From DASWIV01 sp036397475 (GTDB taxonomy: Bacteria > JAJVIF01 > JAPKYR01): a DNA stretch of 8,648 bases. The stretch is taken from assembly GCA_036397475.1 (NCBI GenBank), contig DASWIV010000214.1, forward strand, positions 1 through 8,648, in the 5' to 3' direction. The position numbers and the translations under genes were made by a program. Under the pieces are notes generated by a model. The model was not told the origin of the DNA. It made no database searches and worked only from the letters and a program-made list of their open reading frames with translations. Shown one piece after another: positions 1 through 6,153 of the stretch (within the stretch, counting starts at the first letter, position 1; each line of letters opens with the position of its first letter).

Positions 1-832
1 CCTCGGCCCGCTGGACCTTGAACTCGAACCGGGGGTGGTGCTCGGACTGATCGGACCAAACGGCGCCGGCAAAACCACTACAATCAACATCATCGCCGGA
101 CTCATCCGTCAGGACTTGGGCTCCATGGATATCTTCGGCATCAGGCACAACCTCAACGACCCGTCCTGGAAATTTCACATCGGCTACGTCGGCGACACTC
201 ACGTCTTCTACGAATACTGGTCGGGCGAACGTAACCTGAAATTCCTGAAACAGTTTTATCCCGACTGGTCCGACAAACGTGTCGATGAACTCGCGAAACG
301 CTTCGACCTCGACCTCAAAAAACGCGCGAATACATTATCCAAAGGAAATCGCGCCAAACTTGCTCTCATTGGCGTCCTTGCGCACAATCCGAAACTCCTG
401 ATCCTCGACGAGCCCACCAGCGGACTCGATCCCGTCGTCCGCGCGGAATTTCTCGAAACACTCTGGGAACTCATCGAGTCAGGCGAATCAGCAGTTTTGT
501 ATTCGACTCACATCCTCTCCGACATAAACCGGATCTCCGATGAGTTAGCTTTTCTCAGGGATGGAAAGATAGTCAGGAGAGATAAAAAGGACGATCTGAT
601 CGATAGTTGGCGGAGCATTTCATTCAAATCCGATACCGAAATCCCCGCGTCTCCTGAGATTCGCAGCATCAAAAAGGACGGCGCCAGCTACCTTATCATC
701 TCATCCGACCACCAGTCGACACTCAAAAAACTTTCCGATATAAACGCCGAAAACATCCAGGTCTCGACAGTCCCGGTCGACGAGATCGCTGTGCACATCC
801 TCAAGGAAAAAACTAATGTGGAAGCTCATTAA
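1..832 (+). CDS. ABC transporter ATP-binding protein, 5'-truncated by the window
   Basis: This is the ATPase subunit of an ABC-2 type (exporter-like) transporter; it would bind and hydrolyse ATP at the inner face of the membrane for the two permeases downstream. The frame is open from base 2 (LGPLDLELEPGVVLGLIGPN), so the GTG at 35 is internal and the true start lies upstream of the window. Counting from the codon at base 2, Walker A GPNGAGKTT is at residues 18-26, a signature-like LSKGN at 112-116 (in place of LSGGQ), Walker B LLILDEP at 132-138 and the switch histidine (STH) at 150. The usual Q-loop glutamine is not obvious; the region reads IGYVGD. The LSKG-type signature and overall pattern resemble the YtrB/BcrA-like group, but the substrate cannot be read from sequence. 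The 3' end overlaps the first permease by 17 bases, which suggests translational coupling. ATPase identity is secure; subfamily is inference. Confidence 0.95.
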   Translation, partial: LGPLDLELEPGVVLGLIGPNGAGKTTTINIIAGLIRQDLGSMDIFGIRHNLNDPSWKFHIGYVGDTHVFYEYWSGERNLKFLKQFYPDWSDKRVDELAKRFDLDLKKRANTLSKGNRAKLALIGVLAHNPKLLILDEPTSGLDPVVRAEFLETLWELIESGESAVLYSTHILSDINRISDELAFLRDGKIVRRDKKDDLIDSWRSISFKSDTEIPASPEIRSIKKDGASYLIISSDHQSTLKKLSDINAENIQVSTVPVDEIAVHILKEKTNVEAH

Positions 833-1496
833 AGCTGAGTTAGACTACATAAAGCCGGTTTTGATAGGCATTTATGTGCTTTTCATCAGCATTTTCGTGC
901 TTCGATTTTTTCTTGTTGATACTCCTCCGCGTTCGATTCTCAACTACGGGATCACTTGGATATTAAGTGCCAATCTGAGTATGGTTTTTTCAATGGTTGT
1001 GATAGAGGTTGCAGAGAACAGGCTTATGAATCAAGTTCAGCTTCCAATTCCCTCCTCGCGAATCGGCAACGCGCGAATTCTTTTCCCTTTGATTTTACTC
1101 AGTATTTTTATTGTGCTTTTGGTGATTGAGTTGATACTCCTACCTGACGTCTACCGAGATCAGCTTATTTCGTTTCTTAATTCAAGAGAGAATTCATCCT
1201 ACCTTGTAGTTTACTTATTGCTGTTCTGGATAACTGCAATTTATGGGATACGGCTCTTTTCGGAAATGTATGGTCGGTTTCTTCTTGGAATTCTGGGTGT
1301 TTATTTCATCATTCGTTATGGAAGCCAGCTGAATTTCTTCGGCCTGAGATGGAGTCTCAGGTCCTTAACAAGAAACTTATTTGATTTTGAGCATATTGAT
1401 TTTTCATATGGCATATGGATTTTGCTTATATTTCTTCTGGTTTTCACAGGGGTAATCTATTTTTCATATAACAGGCGGAATAATTTCATAAATTGA
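816..1496 (+). CDS. ABC-2 type transporter permease subunit (first paralogue)
   Basis: This 226-residue integral membrane protein is probably one half of the membrane channel partnered by the ATPase it overlaps. Hydrophobic stretches suggest six membrane segments at about residues 14-34, 41-64, 87-110, 129-147, 154-168 and 198-217, the usual number for ABC-2 permeases. After the second segment there is a cytoplasmic-looking stretch with ENR, then LP, then ARI (residues about 67-88), and the next gene has a similar pattern. The N-terminus (MWKLIKAELDY) also matches that of the next gene, which supports the ATG at 816. The gene is noticeably more AT-rich than transketolase, carA or carB. No close family name can be given and the substrate is unknown. 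Membrane permease identity rests on hydrophobicity and context. Confidence 0.85.
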   Translation: MWKLIKAELDYIKPVLIGIYVLFISIFVLRFFLVDTPPRSILNYGITWILSANLSMVFSMVVIEVAENRLMNQVQLPIPSSRIGNARILFPLILLSIFIVLLVIELILLPDVYRDQLISFLNSRENSSYLVVYLLLFWITAIYGIRLFSEMYGRFLLGILGVYFIIRYGSQLNFFGLRWSLRSLTRNLFDFEHIDFSYGIWILLIFLLVFTGVIYFSYNRRNNFIN

Positions 1497-1500
1497 GACC

Positions 1501-2283
1501 ATGAAGGCTATGTGGAAAATAATACAGGGAGAGCTTGACTATATGAGGCCATTCCTCTTTGCAGGATTTATCCTCAGCCTATTCACCTTTTATTTTTCAC
1601 AACCATGGGAATTGATTTATTATGGCGTGCATGACGCATATGAACCTCTAGCGAAGATAATCACACCAATTGTGTATACAAGCGCTATCCTCTGCTTAAT
1701 CCAATTATATTCAATCCAGAAAGAAAACAGGATTCGGCAGCAATCGTTACTTCCTGTTTCAAGGCATATCCACGGTATATCACGAATCGCACGTCCTCTG
1801 ACAATAATGCTGTATTTCTTCCTGCTTTTAATTCTTTACTACCTTGCATCATGGCTTTTTGTTGATTTTGAGCACCTGGGCTCATATTTTATCCCTGAAA
1901 ATACTCCAGGTTATTACAGGTGGGAAATGGACTTCTGGAGAGATTTTTTTAAACCAAGTCGGTTCTTCGCTGGAACCACTTATATGCTGGGGATATGGTG
2001 CATGTTTGTATATGTGCCACGTCTCTGGACTGAACTACCTGGCAGGATTTTGCTGGGTATCCTTTTATTACTGGAATTATTTCTTTGGACTGTACTACCC
2101 ATGTTTAATTCAAGACTAGCCTATGGAATAGGTGACTGGATTAATGCACATTTCACTTTCGCGATGGGAGGCATAGCCTATTTTAACTCAGACAACAGGT
2201 TCTGGATGCCATTCTTCCTTTCAATGATTGTAATTTTCATTATTCACATCTCCTTCCTCCGACGCCGCTCCTTCCTCTCCTGA
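1501..2283 (+). CDS. ABC-2 type transporter permease subunit (second paralogue)
   Basis: This 260-residue membrane protein starts four bases after the first permease ends. Predicted membrane segments lie at about residues 18-32, 52-70, 100-121, 155-171, 181-201 and 238-253. Its N-terminus MWKIIQGELDYMRPF resembles MWKLIKAELDYIKPV of the first permease. After segment two it carries ENRIRQQSLLP followed by SRIAR, echoing ENRLMNQVQLP and NARIL there, so the two genes look like an old tandem duplication. They probably form a heterodimeric channel with the upstream ATPase. The start may be the ATG at 1501 or the in-frame ATG at 1510; the latter aligns better with the first paralogue. The loop between segments three and four is longer than in the first paralogue and rich in aromatic residues. 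No terminator is visible before transketolase. Confidence 0.85.
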   Translation: MKAMWKIIQGELDYMRPFLFAGFILSLFTFYFSQPWELIYYGVHDAYEPLAKIITPIVYTSAILCLIQLYSIQKENRIRQQSLLPVSRHIHGISRIARPLTIMLYFFLLLILYYLASWLFVDFEHLGSYFIPENTPGYYRWEMDFWRDFFKPSRFFAGTTYMLGIWCMFVYVPRLWTELPGRILLGILLLLELFLWTVLPMFNSRLAYGIGDWINAHFTFAMGGIAYFNSDNRFWMPFFLSMIVIFIIHISFLRRRSFLS

Positions 2284-2361
2284 ATCCCCCCACTTCACTT
2301 TTTCCCCTAAATCATTCATCATACCCCCACATATTTCGAATCCCTTAAAAGGTGATCTTAA
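2284..2361 (+). promoter_or_regulatory. Short intergenic gap with the transketolase ribosome binding site
   Basis: The 78-base gap between the permease and transketolase genes is pyrimidine-rich, with several C runs. I see no convincing promoter or terminator in it. AAAAGGTGATC at 2347-2357 matches the complement of the 16S rRNA 3' end (AGGTGATC) and sits about five bases before the ATG at 2362, which settles the transketolase start. Whether transketolase has its own promoter or is read from the ABC cassette cannot be decided here. Confidence 0.6.
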
Positions 2362-4371
2362 ATGGTTCAATCCGAAGTCTCTGTAGACCAGCTCTGCATC
2401 AACACCATCCGAACTCTCTCCATGGACATGGTCCAGAAAGCAAACTCCGGACATCCCGGACTCCCCATGGGCGCAGCTCCTATGGCTTACGTCCTCTGGA
2501 CCCGCCACTTAAAACATAATCCCGCCGACCCCGGCTGGTACAATCGCGACCGTTTCGTCCTCTCTGCGGGCCACGGCTCCGCTCTCATTTATTCGCTCCT
2601 CCACCTCACCGGCTACGCTGTCTCTATCGACGACATCAAAAATTTCCGCCAGTGGGGATCGATAACTCCCGGACATCCGGAATACCTCGACACTCCCGGT
2701 CTCGAAGCCACCACCGGACCCCTCGGGCAGGGATCATCGAACGCAGTCGGAATGGCTATCGCCGAACGCATGCTCGCGCACCGCTTCAACCGACCGGGAA
2801 ATGAAATTGTCGACCATTACACGTTCGCCCTAGTCTCCGATGGCGACCTCATGGAAGGCATCTCCTGCGAAGCCGGTTCACTCGCCGGACATCTCAAACT
2901 CGGAAAACTCATTTACCTTTACGATGCAAACGACGTCACACTCGACGGACCCGCGTCCCTTTGTTTTGACTCCGAAGATGTCGGCAAACGCTACGAGGCT
3001 TACGGCTGGCAGGTTCTCCAAGTACAAAACGGCGACACTGACATCGACGCAATCGACAAAGCCATCACCGATGCGAAAAACGACACTTCGCGCCCATCCA
3101 TCATCATAATAAAAACGACCATCGGCTACGGTTCCCCCAACAAGGCTGGAAAATCCGACGCCCACGGCTCCCCCCTCGGTGAAGAGGAAGTCGCGCTCAC
3201 GAAAAAAAATCTCGGATGGGATTACACTGAACCATTCACCATTCCCGACGGCGCACTCTCCCATTTCAGATCAGCACTCGAAAAAGGCGCGTCGCTCCAG
3301 TCCGAATGGGAAGAAAATTACGACTCATATTCGTCCGAATTTCCCGACCTCTCCGCCGCCTGGGAATCGACTTGGAATCTCGACCTCCCCGACGGCTGGG
3401 AAGCTGACCTCCCCACATGGAAACCCGGCGACTCGGAAGCGACACGCGTATCCGGCGGAAAAGCCCTGAACGCAATCGCCAAAAATGTCGAGTGGCTTGT
3501 TGGCGGCGACGCTGACCTTTCCGGCTCGACAAAAACCAATCTCAAAGGCGCCGGATCGTTTGACGGCCAGTCCGGCGAAGGCCGCAACATCCATTTCGGC
3601 GTGCGCGAACACGCGATGGCTGGAATCTGCAACGGAATTTCATACCACGGTGGACTTCGCCCGTTCTGCTCGACCTTCCTCGTCTTCTCGGATTACATGC
3701 GACCCTCAATACGTCTCGCTGCGCTGAACAAATTGCCAGTCATATATGTCTGGACACACGATTCAATAGCGGTTGGTGAAGACGGTCCCACACATCAGCC
3801 TGTCGAGCATTACATGGCATTGCGCACAATTCCAAATCTCAAAGTTTTCCGACCTGCCGATCCGACCGAAACCGCCGCGTCATGGAAATGGATTATGGGA
3901 TACAAAGATGGCCCCGTCGCTTTAATACTCACACGCCAGAACATGAAAGCCATAGACCGATCCGTCTGCGCACCTGCCGAAAATGTCGAAAAAGGCGGCT
4001 ACATCCTCAGGGACTCCGAAAATCCGAAAGCGATAATTTTTGCGACCGGCTCCGAAGTCCAGCTTGCACTCGACGCCCACGATAAACTCTTATCCGACGG
4101 CATCAACGCACGAGTCGTTTCAATGCCATGCTGGGGACTGTTTTTATCGCAGCCGGACGAATATCAGAAATCCGTAATCCCGCCGGATATCACCGCACGT
4201 GTCTCAGTCGAAGCGGGAATAACCGGAGGATGGCACCGGTTTGTCGGACCGTCAGGTATCTCAATCGGCATCGACCGCTACGGAGCCTCCGCTCCCGGCG
4301 AGGTCAACATGGAAAAATTCGGCTTCACCGTAGACGCCGTCATCAAAGCAGTCAAAAATCAACTCAAATAA
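2362..4371 (+). CDS. tkt: Transketolase
   Basis: Transketolase moves a two-carbon ketol unit between sugar phosphates using thiamine diphosphate and a divalent metal, linking the non-oxidative pentose phosphate pathway to glycolysis in the cytosol. The 669-residue length is normal for the full-length enzyme. Visible motifs in order: NSGHPG (28-33), SAGHGS (69-74), GPLGQG (119-124), the cofactor/metal motif SDGDLMEG (159-166) ending at DAND (188-191), GYGSPNKAGKSDAHGS, GGDADLSGSTKT (381-392), FGVREH with the catalytic glutamate E416 that activates the cofactor, THDSIAVGEDGPTH, and a C-terminal domain with FATGSEVQLALDA. The first position of the GDG motif is Ser, a known variant. The gene is strongly C-ending in codon use. 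It stands alone between the ABC cassette and its own terminator. Identity is very secure. Confidence 0.98.
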   Translation: MVQSEVSVDQLCINTIRTLSMDMVQKANSGHPGLPMGAAPMAYVLWTRHLKHNPADPGWYNRDRFVLSAGHGSALIYSLLHLTGYAVSIDDIKNFRQWGSITPGHPEYLDTPGLEATTGPLGQGSSNAVGMAIAERMLAHRFNRPGNEIVDHYTFALVSDGDLMEGISCEAGSLAGHLKLGKLIYLYDANDVTLDGPASLCFDSEDVGKRYEAYGWQVLQVQNGDTDIDAIDKAITDAKNDTSRPSIIIIKTTIGYGSPNKAGKSDAHGSPLGEEEVALTKKNLGWDYTEPFTIPDGALSHFRSALEKGASLQSEWEENYDSYSSEFPDLSAAWESTWNLDLPDGWEADLPTWKPGDSEATRVSGGKALNAIAKNVEWLVGGDADLSGSTKTNLKGAGSFDGQSGEGRNIHFGVREHAMAGICNGISYHGGLRPFCSTFLVFSDYMRPSIRLAALNKLPVIYVWTHDSIAVGEDGPTHQPVEHYMALRTIPNLKVFRPADPTETAASWKWIMGYKDGPVALILTRQNMKAIDRSVCAPAENVEKGGYILRDSENPKAIIFATGSEVQLALDAHDKLLSDGINARVVSMPCWGLFLSQPDEYQKSVIPPDITARVSVEAGITGGWHRFVGPSGISIGIDRYGASAPGEVNMEKFGFTVDAVIKAVKNQLK

Positions 4372-4381
4372 ATTTTTCCCT

Positions 4382-4417
4382 GCCTTCCAGGGCCCGACTA
4401 TCTTGGAGGGCTTTTTT
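4382..4417 (+). terminator. Intrinsic terminator of transketolase
   Basis: Ten bases after the tkt stop codon, GCCTTCCA (4382-4389) pairs with TGGAGGGC (4404-4411) to give an eight-pair stem with one G-U pair. The loop is about 14 bases, and six T follow directly (4412-4417). This is a standard Rho-independent terminator for the + strand. The last two T also begin the first copy of the 28-bp repeat. On the minus strand there is no comparable T run, so it probably does not serve the convergent gene. Confidence 0.8.
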
Positions 4418-4443
4418 CCGTAGCATACACAAACGAAGCACCA
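4416..4443. repeat. 28-bp partial repeat copy
   Basis: This 28-bp stretch begins TTCCGTAGCATACAC and ends GAAGCACCA. It is identical to the first 28 bp of each 102-bp repeat unit that follows, and it abuts the first of these units directly. It therefore looks like a partial third copy of the unit, joined to the T run of the transketolase terminator. Confidence 0.9.
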
Positions 4444-4647
4444 TTCCGTAGCATACACAAACGAAGCACCAGCGAATTTTGTGTGTGTCTCTTAATTAAC
4501 CAATTGCGATGTATCCATATTTATCATGCAGCTTACCTGTTTGCATTCCGTAGCATACACAAACGAAGCACCAGCGAAGTTTGTGTGTGTCTCTTAATTA
4601 ACCAATTGCGATGTATCCATATTTATCATGCGGCTTACCTGTTTGCA
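4444..4647. repeat. Two tandem 102-bp direct repeat units
   Basis: Unit 1 (4444-4545) and unit 2 (4546-4647) are directly adjacent and I count only two differences in 102 positions (GCGAATTTT against GCGAAGTTT, and ATGCAGC against ATGCGGC). Each unit contains a GT run, a TTAATTAACC stretch and a CTTACCTGTTTGCA end. The minus-strand stop codon and last 17 codons of the radical SAM gene are in unit 2; unit 1 carries a second, detached copy of that coding tail. The near identity points to a recent duplication. No transposase or terminal inverted repeats are visible. Confidence 0.92.
4554..4588 (-). other. Imperfect hairpin just downstream of the radical SAM gene, within the repeat
   Basis: Within unit 2, ACACAAAC and GTTTGTGT form a perfect eight-pair inverted repeat, extendable outward through a T-G pair, around a core holding a smaller GC-ACCA-GC helix. 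It lies just beyond the minus-strand stop codon at 4594. In unit 1 the same arms have lost one pair through the G-to-T difference. No T run follows on the minus strand, so it does not look like a classical intrinsic terminator; it could protect the 3' end of the mRNA or simply be part of the repeat. Confidence 0.45.
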
Positions 4648-5667
4648 TTTACCCAAAAGTGCAAGCCGGCGGAGACGCTTCATATTTCTGCGTATGTCCT
4701 TTAATGGGTCCGTAATTGCGTTGCCTACCGCCGGGTTATCTACATTAGGGCATATCCTGACTTCTCCCACATGATCTATCCAGATTGAAAACTGGGGAAT
4801 GCTGCAGGAGTTTTTATGCCGTGAGACAAACACGGGATTGATACTTCTACCATTCGCGAGACCTCCAGGCAGTATTACATCGATCCCTTTCCCGGAAAGC
4901 TCGCCCGTCTGTACCTTAATTTTTTTGGACAGTTCTTCAAGCTCATCCACTTCGATGTTGGAGATCTTCTCTTTTTCAACCGCCTCAGGATTATTCTGGC
5001 CGGGAGTCTCGAGTAATGCTCTGAACTGGACTGTTTTCACATCGTATTTTTCAACAAGTTCGCGAAGATAGCTGAAATTTCTGAGATTGGACGCAAGAAG
5101 AATCGTGTTAATCCGTATCAAGGGAAATCTGGATTTTTTCTTGCGCTTATACACCGCAAGAGATTCAAGTCCTACAATTACTTTATCAAAGTTAGAGCCA
5201 TAGCTTATTCGATCATAGTCCTGCTTACGATAGCCTTGCATCGAGTAAACGATCTCTGTCATTTGATTGTCGACCATGGTGCGAATGATATCCTGGTTCA
5301 CTTTAAGGCCATTGGTTGGATACGATATTACTGGGATACCTGACCTGCATGCGTACTCGATGTATCTATGGAAATCTCTGGTAACCAGCGGCTCAAACTC
5401 GCTTGCAAGGTAAAGAATCCTGGTTGTTGGCGCGAACTTATCAATTACCGTTTTGAAATGTTCCATGGACATTATGATTTTACTTCCTGTCGACATTTGA
5501 TGCGATGCGCAGAAAATGCACCGGATATTACACCCGTCATTCGTGTTAATTCTGACGACATCTTTTCGAATTCCGAGAAATCCAGCGATTTGGAGTGCAG
5601 ATGCCCTGGCATAGTCATTGCCAAGCAGGTCGTAAGCCTTTTTCATCAACGAAATTGGTGTTGGCAT
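4594..5667 (-). CDS. Radical SAM protein with a partial SPASM-like C-terminus
   Basis: Radical SAM enzymes use a 4Fe-4S cluster to split S-adenosylmethionine into a radical. Here CNIRCIFC supplies C46, C50 and C53 (C-x3-C-x2-C). The ATG at 5667 is chosen because AGGAGGTGG lies at 5686-5678; an upstream in-frame GTG at 5748 would add 27 residues but has no good binding site. This gives 357 residues. Towards the C-terminus, C278 and C296 fit the first half of a SPASM auxiliary-cluster pattern (C-x12-G-x4-C). The second half (normally several more cysteines) is missing: only C331 remains, followed by 16 residues encoded inside the tandem repeat. SPASM enzymes often modify peptides or proteins, but I see no precursor peptide gene nearby, so the substrate is unknown. 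The gene is AT-richer than transketolase and carAB, converges on transketolase and diverges from carA. Confidence 0.88.
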   Translation of the reverse strand: MPTPISLMKKAYDLLGNDYARASALQIAGFLGIRKDVVRINTNDGCNIRCIFCASHQMSTGSKIIMSMEHFKTVIDKFAPTTRILYLASEFEPLVTRDFHRYIEYACRSGIPVISYPTNGLKVNQDIIRTMVDNQMTEIVYSMQGYRKQDYDRISYGSNFDKVIVGLESLAVYKRKKKSRFPLIRINTILLASNLRNFSYLRELVEKYDVKTVQFRALLETPGQNNPEAVEKEKISNIEVDELEELSKKIKVQTGELSGKGIDVILPGGLANGRSINPVFVSRHKNSCSIPQFSIWIDHVGEVRICPNVDNPAVGNAITDPLKDIRRNMKRLRRLALLGKCKQVSRMINMDTSQLVN

Positions 5668-5677
5668 TGAATATTTG

Positions 5678-5686
5678 CCACCTCCT
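5678..5686 (-). promoter_or_regulatory. Ribosome binding site that decides the radical SAM start
   Basis: On the minus strand AGGAGGTGG precedes the ATG at 5667 with 10 bases between. It is the best Shine-Dalgarno match upstream of this gene, if somewhat far from the start codon, and favours this ATG over the GTG at 5748. Confidence 0.65.
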
Positions 5687-5797
5687 GTCAACACGAATGA
5701 CCTTGCACCATGAAGCGTGCGCCCTGCGGAGCCTTCCCTGAAAGGCACCCTGGAAAAACATATTATCAGCGTGGAATTACCTGCAAAAGTCAGTGGA

Positions 5798-5806
5798 ATT
5801 ATAGCA
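5798..5806 (-). promoter_or_regulatory. Candidate extended -10 promoter for the radical SAM gene
   Basis: Reading the minus strand, TGCTATAAT is a perfect extended -10 element. No good -35 hexamer sits 16-18 bases upstream, which is tolerated by extended -10 promoters. Transcription would start near 5791, leaving a leader of about 120 bases before the ATG at 5667. The leader can form a small hairpin (GCCTT and AAGGC, about 5731-5746). Confidence 0.5.
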
Positions 5807-5971
5807 TGGCTGGCAAAAATGATGCAGTTAAAATCTAATTAATTTGTATTTAATTTATAAATAACGTTGATGATTGATCGCTTGTTTAACCTGGATGGAG
5901 AAATCCTGAAGGATTATGCGGTATAATTTCTTCCAGCGGTCATTTACTTTCAAGGCGGATGCCTTCAAAAC
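5807..5971. other. AT-rich divergent spacer, no gene seen
   Basis: This stretch between the two divergent promoters is AT-rich, especially 5821-5870, and contains only trivial open frames. Two small perfect hairpins are visible: AATCC-TGAA-GGATT near 5902-5915 and AAGGC-GGAT-GCCTT near 5952-5965, the second just upstream of the car -35 element. A further TATAAT at 5922-5927 has no supporting -35. I see nothing else. Confidence 0.5.
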
Positions 5972-5999
5972 TTGACTTTTAATCTCACTGACTTATAAT
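5972..5999 (+). promoter_or_regulatory. Sigma70-like promoter of the carAB transcript
   Basis: TTGACT (5972-5977) and TATAAT (5994-5999) are separated by 16 bases, which differs from the housekeeping consensus at one hexamer position and slightly in spacing. Transcription would start near 6006, giving a leader of about 160 bases before carA. It is the strongest promoter match I can see in the window. Confidence 0.75.
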
Positions 6000-6002
6000 C
6001 AC

Positions 6003-6015
6003 GACAAATTTTGTC
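6003..6015. promoter_or_regulatory. Dyad at the predicted car transcription start, possible operator
   Basis: GACAAA (6003-6008) and TTTGTC (6010-6015) form a perfect six-base inverted repeat around one central base. It spans the predicted start of transcription, where a bound repressor would block initiation. It is short and could also be chance or a small 5' hairpin. No regulator can be named. Confidence 0.35.
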
Positions 6016-6024
6016 AGAAGAATT

Positions 6025-6153
6025 ATGAAGAGAATCTTGTGTAATTATATAAAACTCGACTCAGTCCCGAAGCAGCAGGGACACGTATCCGATTCCATTT
6101 TCCCCTTTAATGGGGAATTTTTTTTGCCCGCACGAATTCGTCGAAGCGGATAA
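6025..6153 (+). CDS. Putative 42-codon leader peptide of carAB
   Basis: An ATG at 6025, about 19 bases after the predicted transcription start and preceded by a weak AGAAG Shine-Dalgarno, opens a 42-codon frame. It starts MKRILCNYIKLD, reads FPFNGEFFLP across the intrinsic terminator and ends ARIRRSG, stopping 15 bases before the carA ATG. A ribosome on this frame would cover the terminator stem. The frame is the right size and in the right place to be a pyrBI-type leader peptide; the known E. coli PyrL leader peptide is of about the same length (recalled, not checked here). There is no run of arginine or other control codons before the terminator. It could be a chance frame: nothing apart from its position proves translation. 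Confidence 0.45.
   Translation: MKRILCNYIKLDSVPKQQGHVSDSIFPFNGEFFLPARIRRSG
6064..6082 (+). promoter_or_regulatory. Leader hairpin, possible pause structure
   Basis: GTCCC (6064-6068) and GGGAC (6078-6082) form a perfect five-pair stem with a nine-base loop, 17 bases upstream of the terminator stem. In a pyrBI-type leader such a hairpin can hold RNA polymerase until the first ribosome catches up. The GGGA part could also pair weakly with UCCC of the terminator, which would make it a weak antiterminator. Confidence 0.4.
6100..6125 (+). terminator. Intrinsic terminator in the carA leader (attenuator)
   Basis: TTCCCC (6100-6105) pairs with GGGGAA (6112-6117) around a TTTAAT loop and is followed at once by eight T (6118-6125). 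It lies between the car promoter and carA, 43 bases before the carA ATG, and there is no + strand gene upstream that needs it apart from the putative leader peptide. It is therefore best read as a conditional terminator controlling carAB. Confidence 0.8.

Noticed and set aside
35..37. GTG as the start codon of the ABC ATPase
   Set aside because: The frame is open and family-like upstream to the window edge, and starting at 35 would leave the protein without the first strand of its ATP-binding fold.
2839..2866. Transketolase cofactor motif SDGD instead of GDGD as a possible loss of function
   Set aside because: The metal ligand aspartate and downstream asparagine are present, the first position is known to vary, and all other catalytic motifs are intact.
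2840..3727. Several long open frames on both strands inside transketolase
   Set aside because: They overlap a highly conserved gene, have arginine/serine-rich low-quality translations and no ribosome binding sites. They arise from the C-rich codon bias.
4416..4573. Three copies of a 28-bp sequence, CRISPR-like in length
   Set aside because: Two copies abut with no spacer, and the one apparent spacer is itself duplicated and partly coding. No cas genes are present.
4483..4704. Plus-strand open frame with repeated protein segments across the tandem repeat
   Set aside because: The internal repetition only reflects the DNA repeat. It is antisense to the radical SAM tail and has no Shine-Dalgarno.
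5922..5927. A second TATAAT upstream of carA as an extra promoter
   Set aside because: The position 17 bases upstream reads AGAAAT, with no -35 resemblance and no TG extension.
6025..6125. Arginine-codon attenuation or a PyrR-binding leader for carAB
   Set aside because: Only one arginine codon lies before the terminator, so ribosome stalling for arginine is unlikely. I could not find the conserved PyrR loop sequence in the leader.
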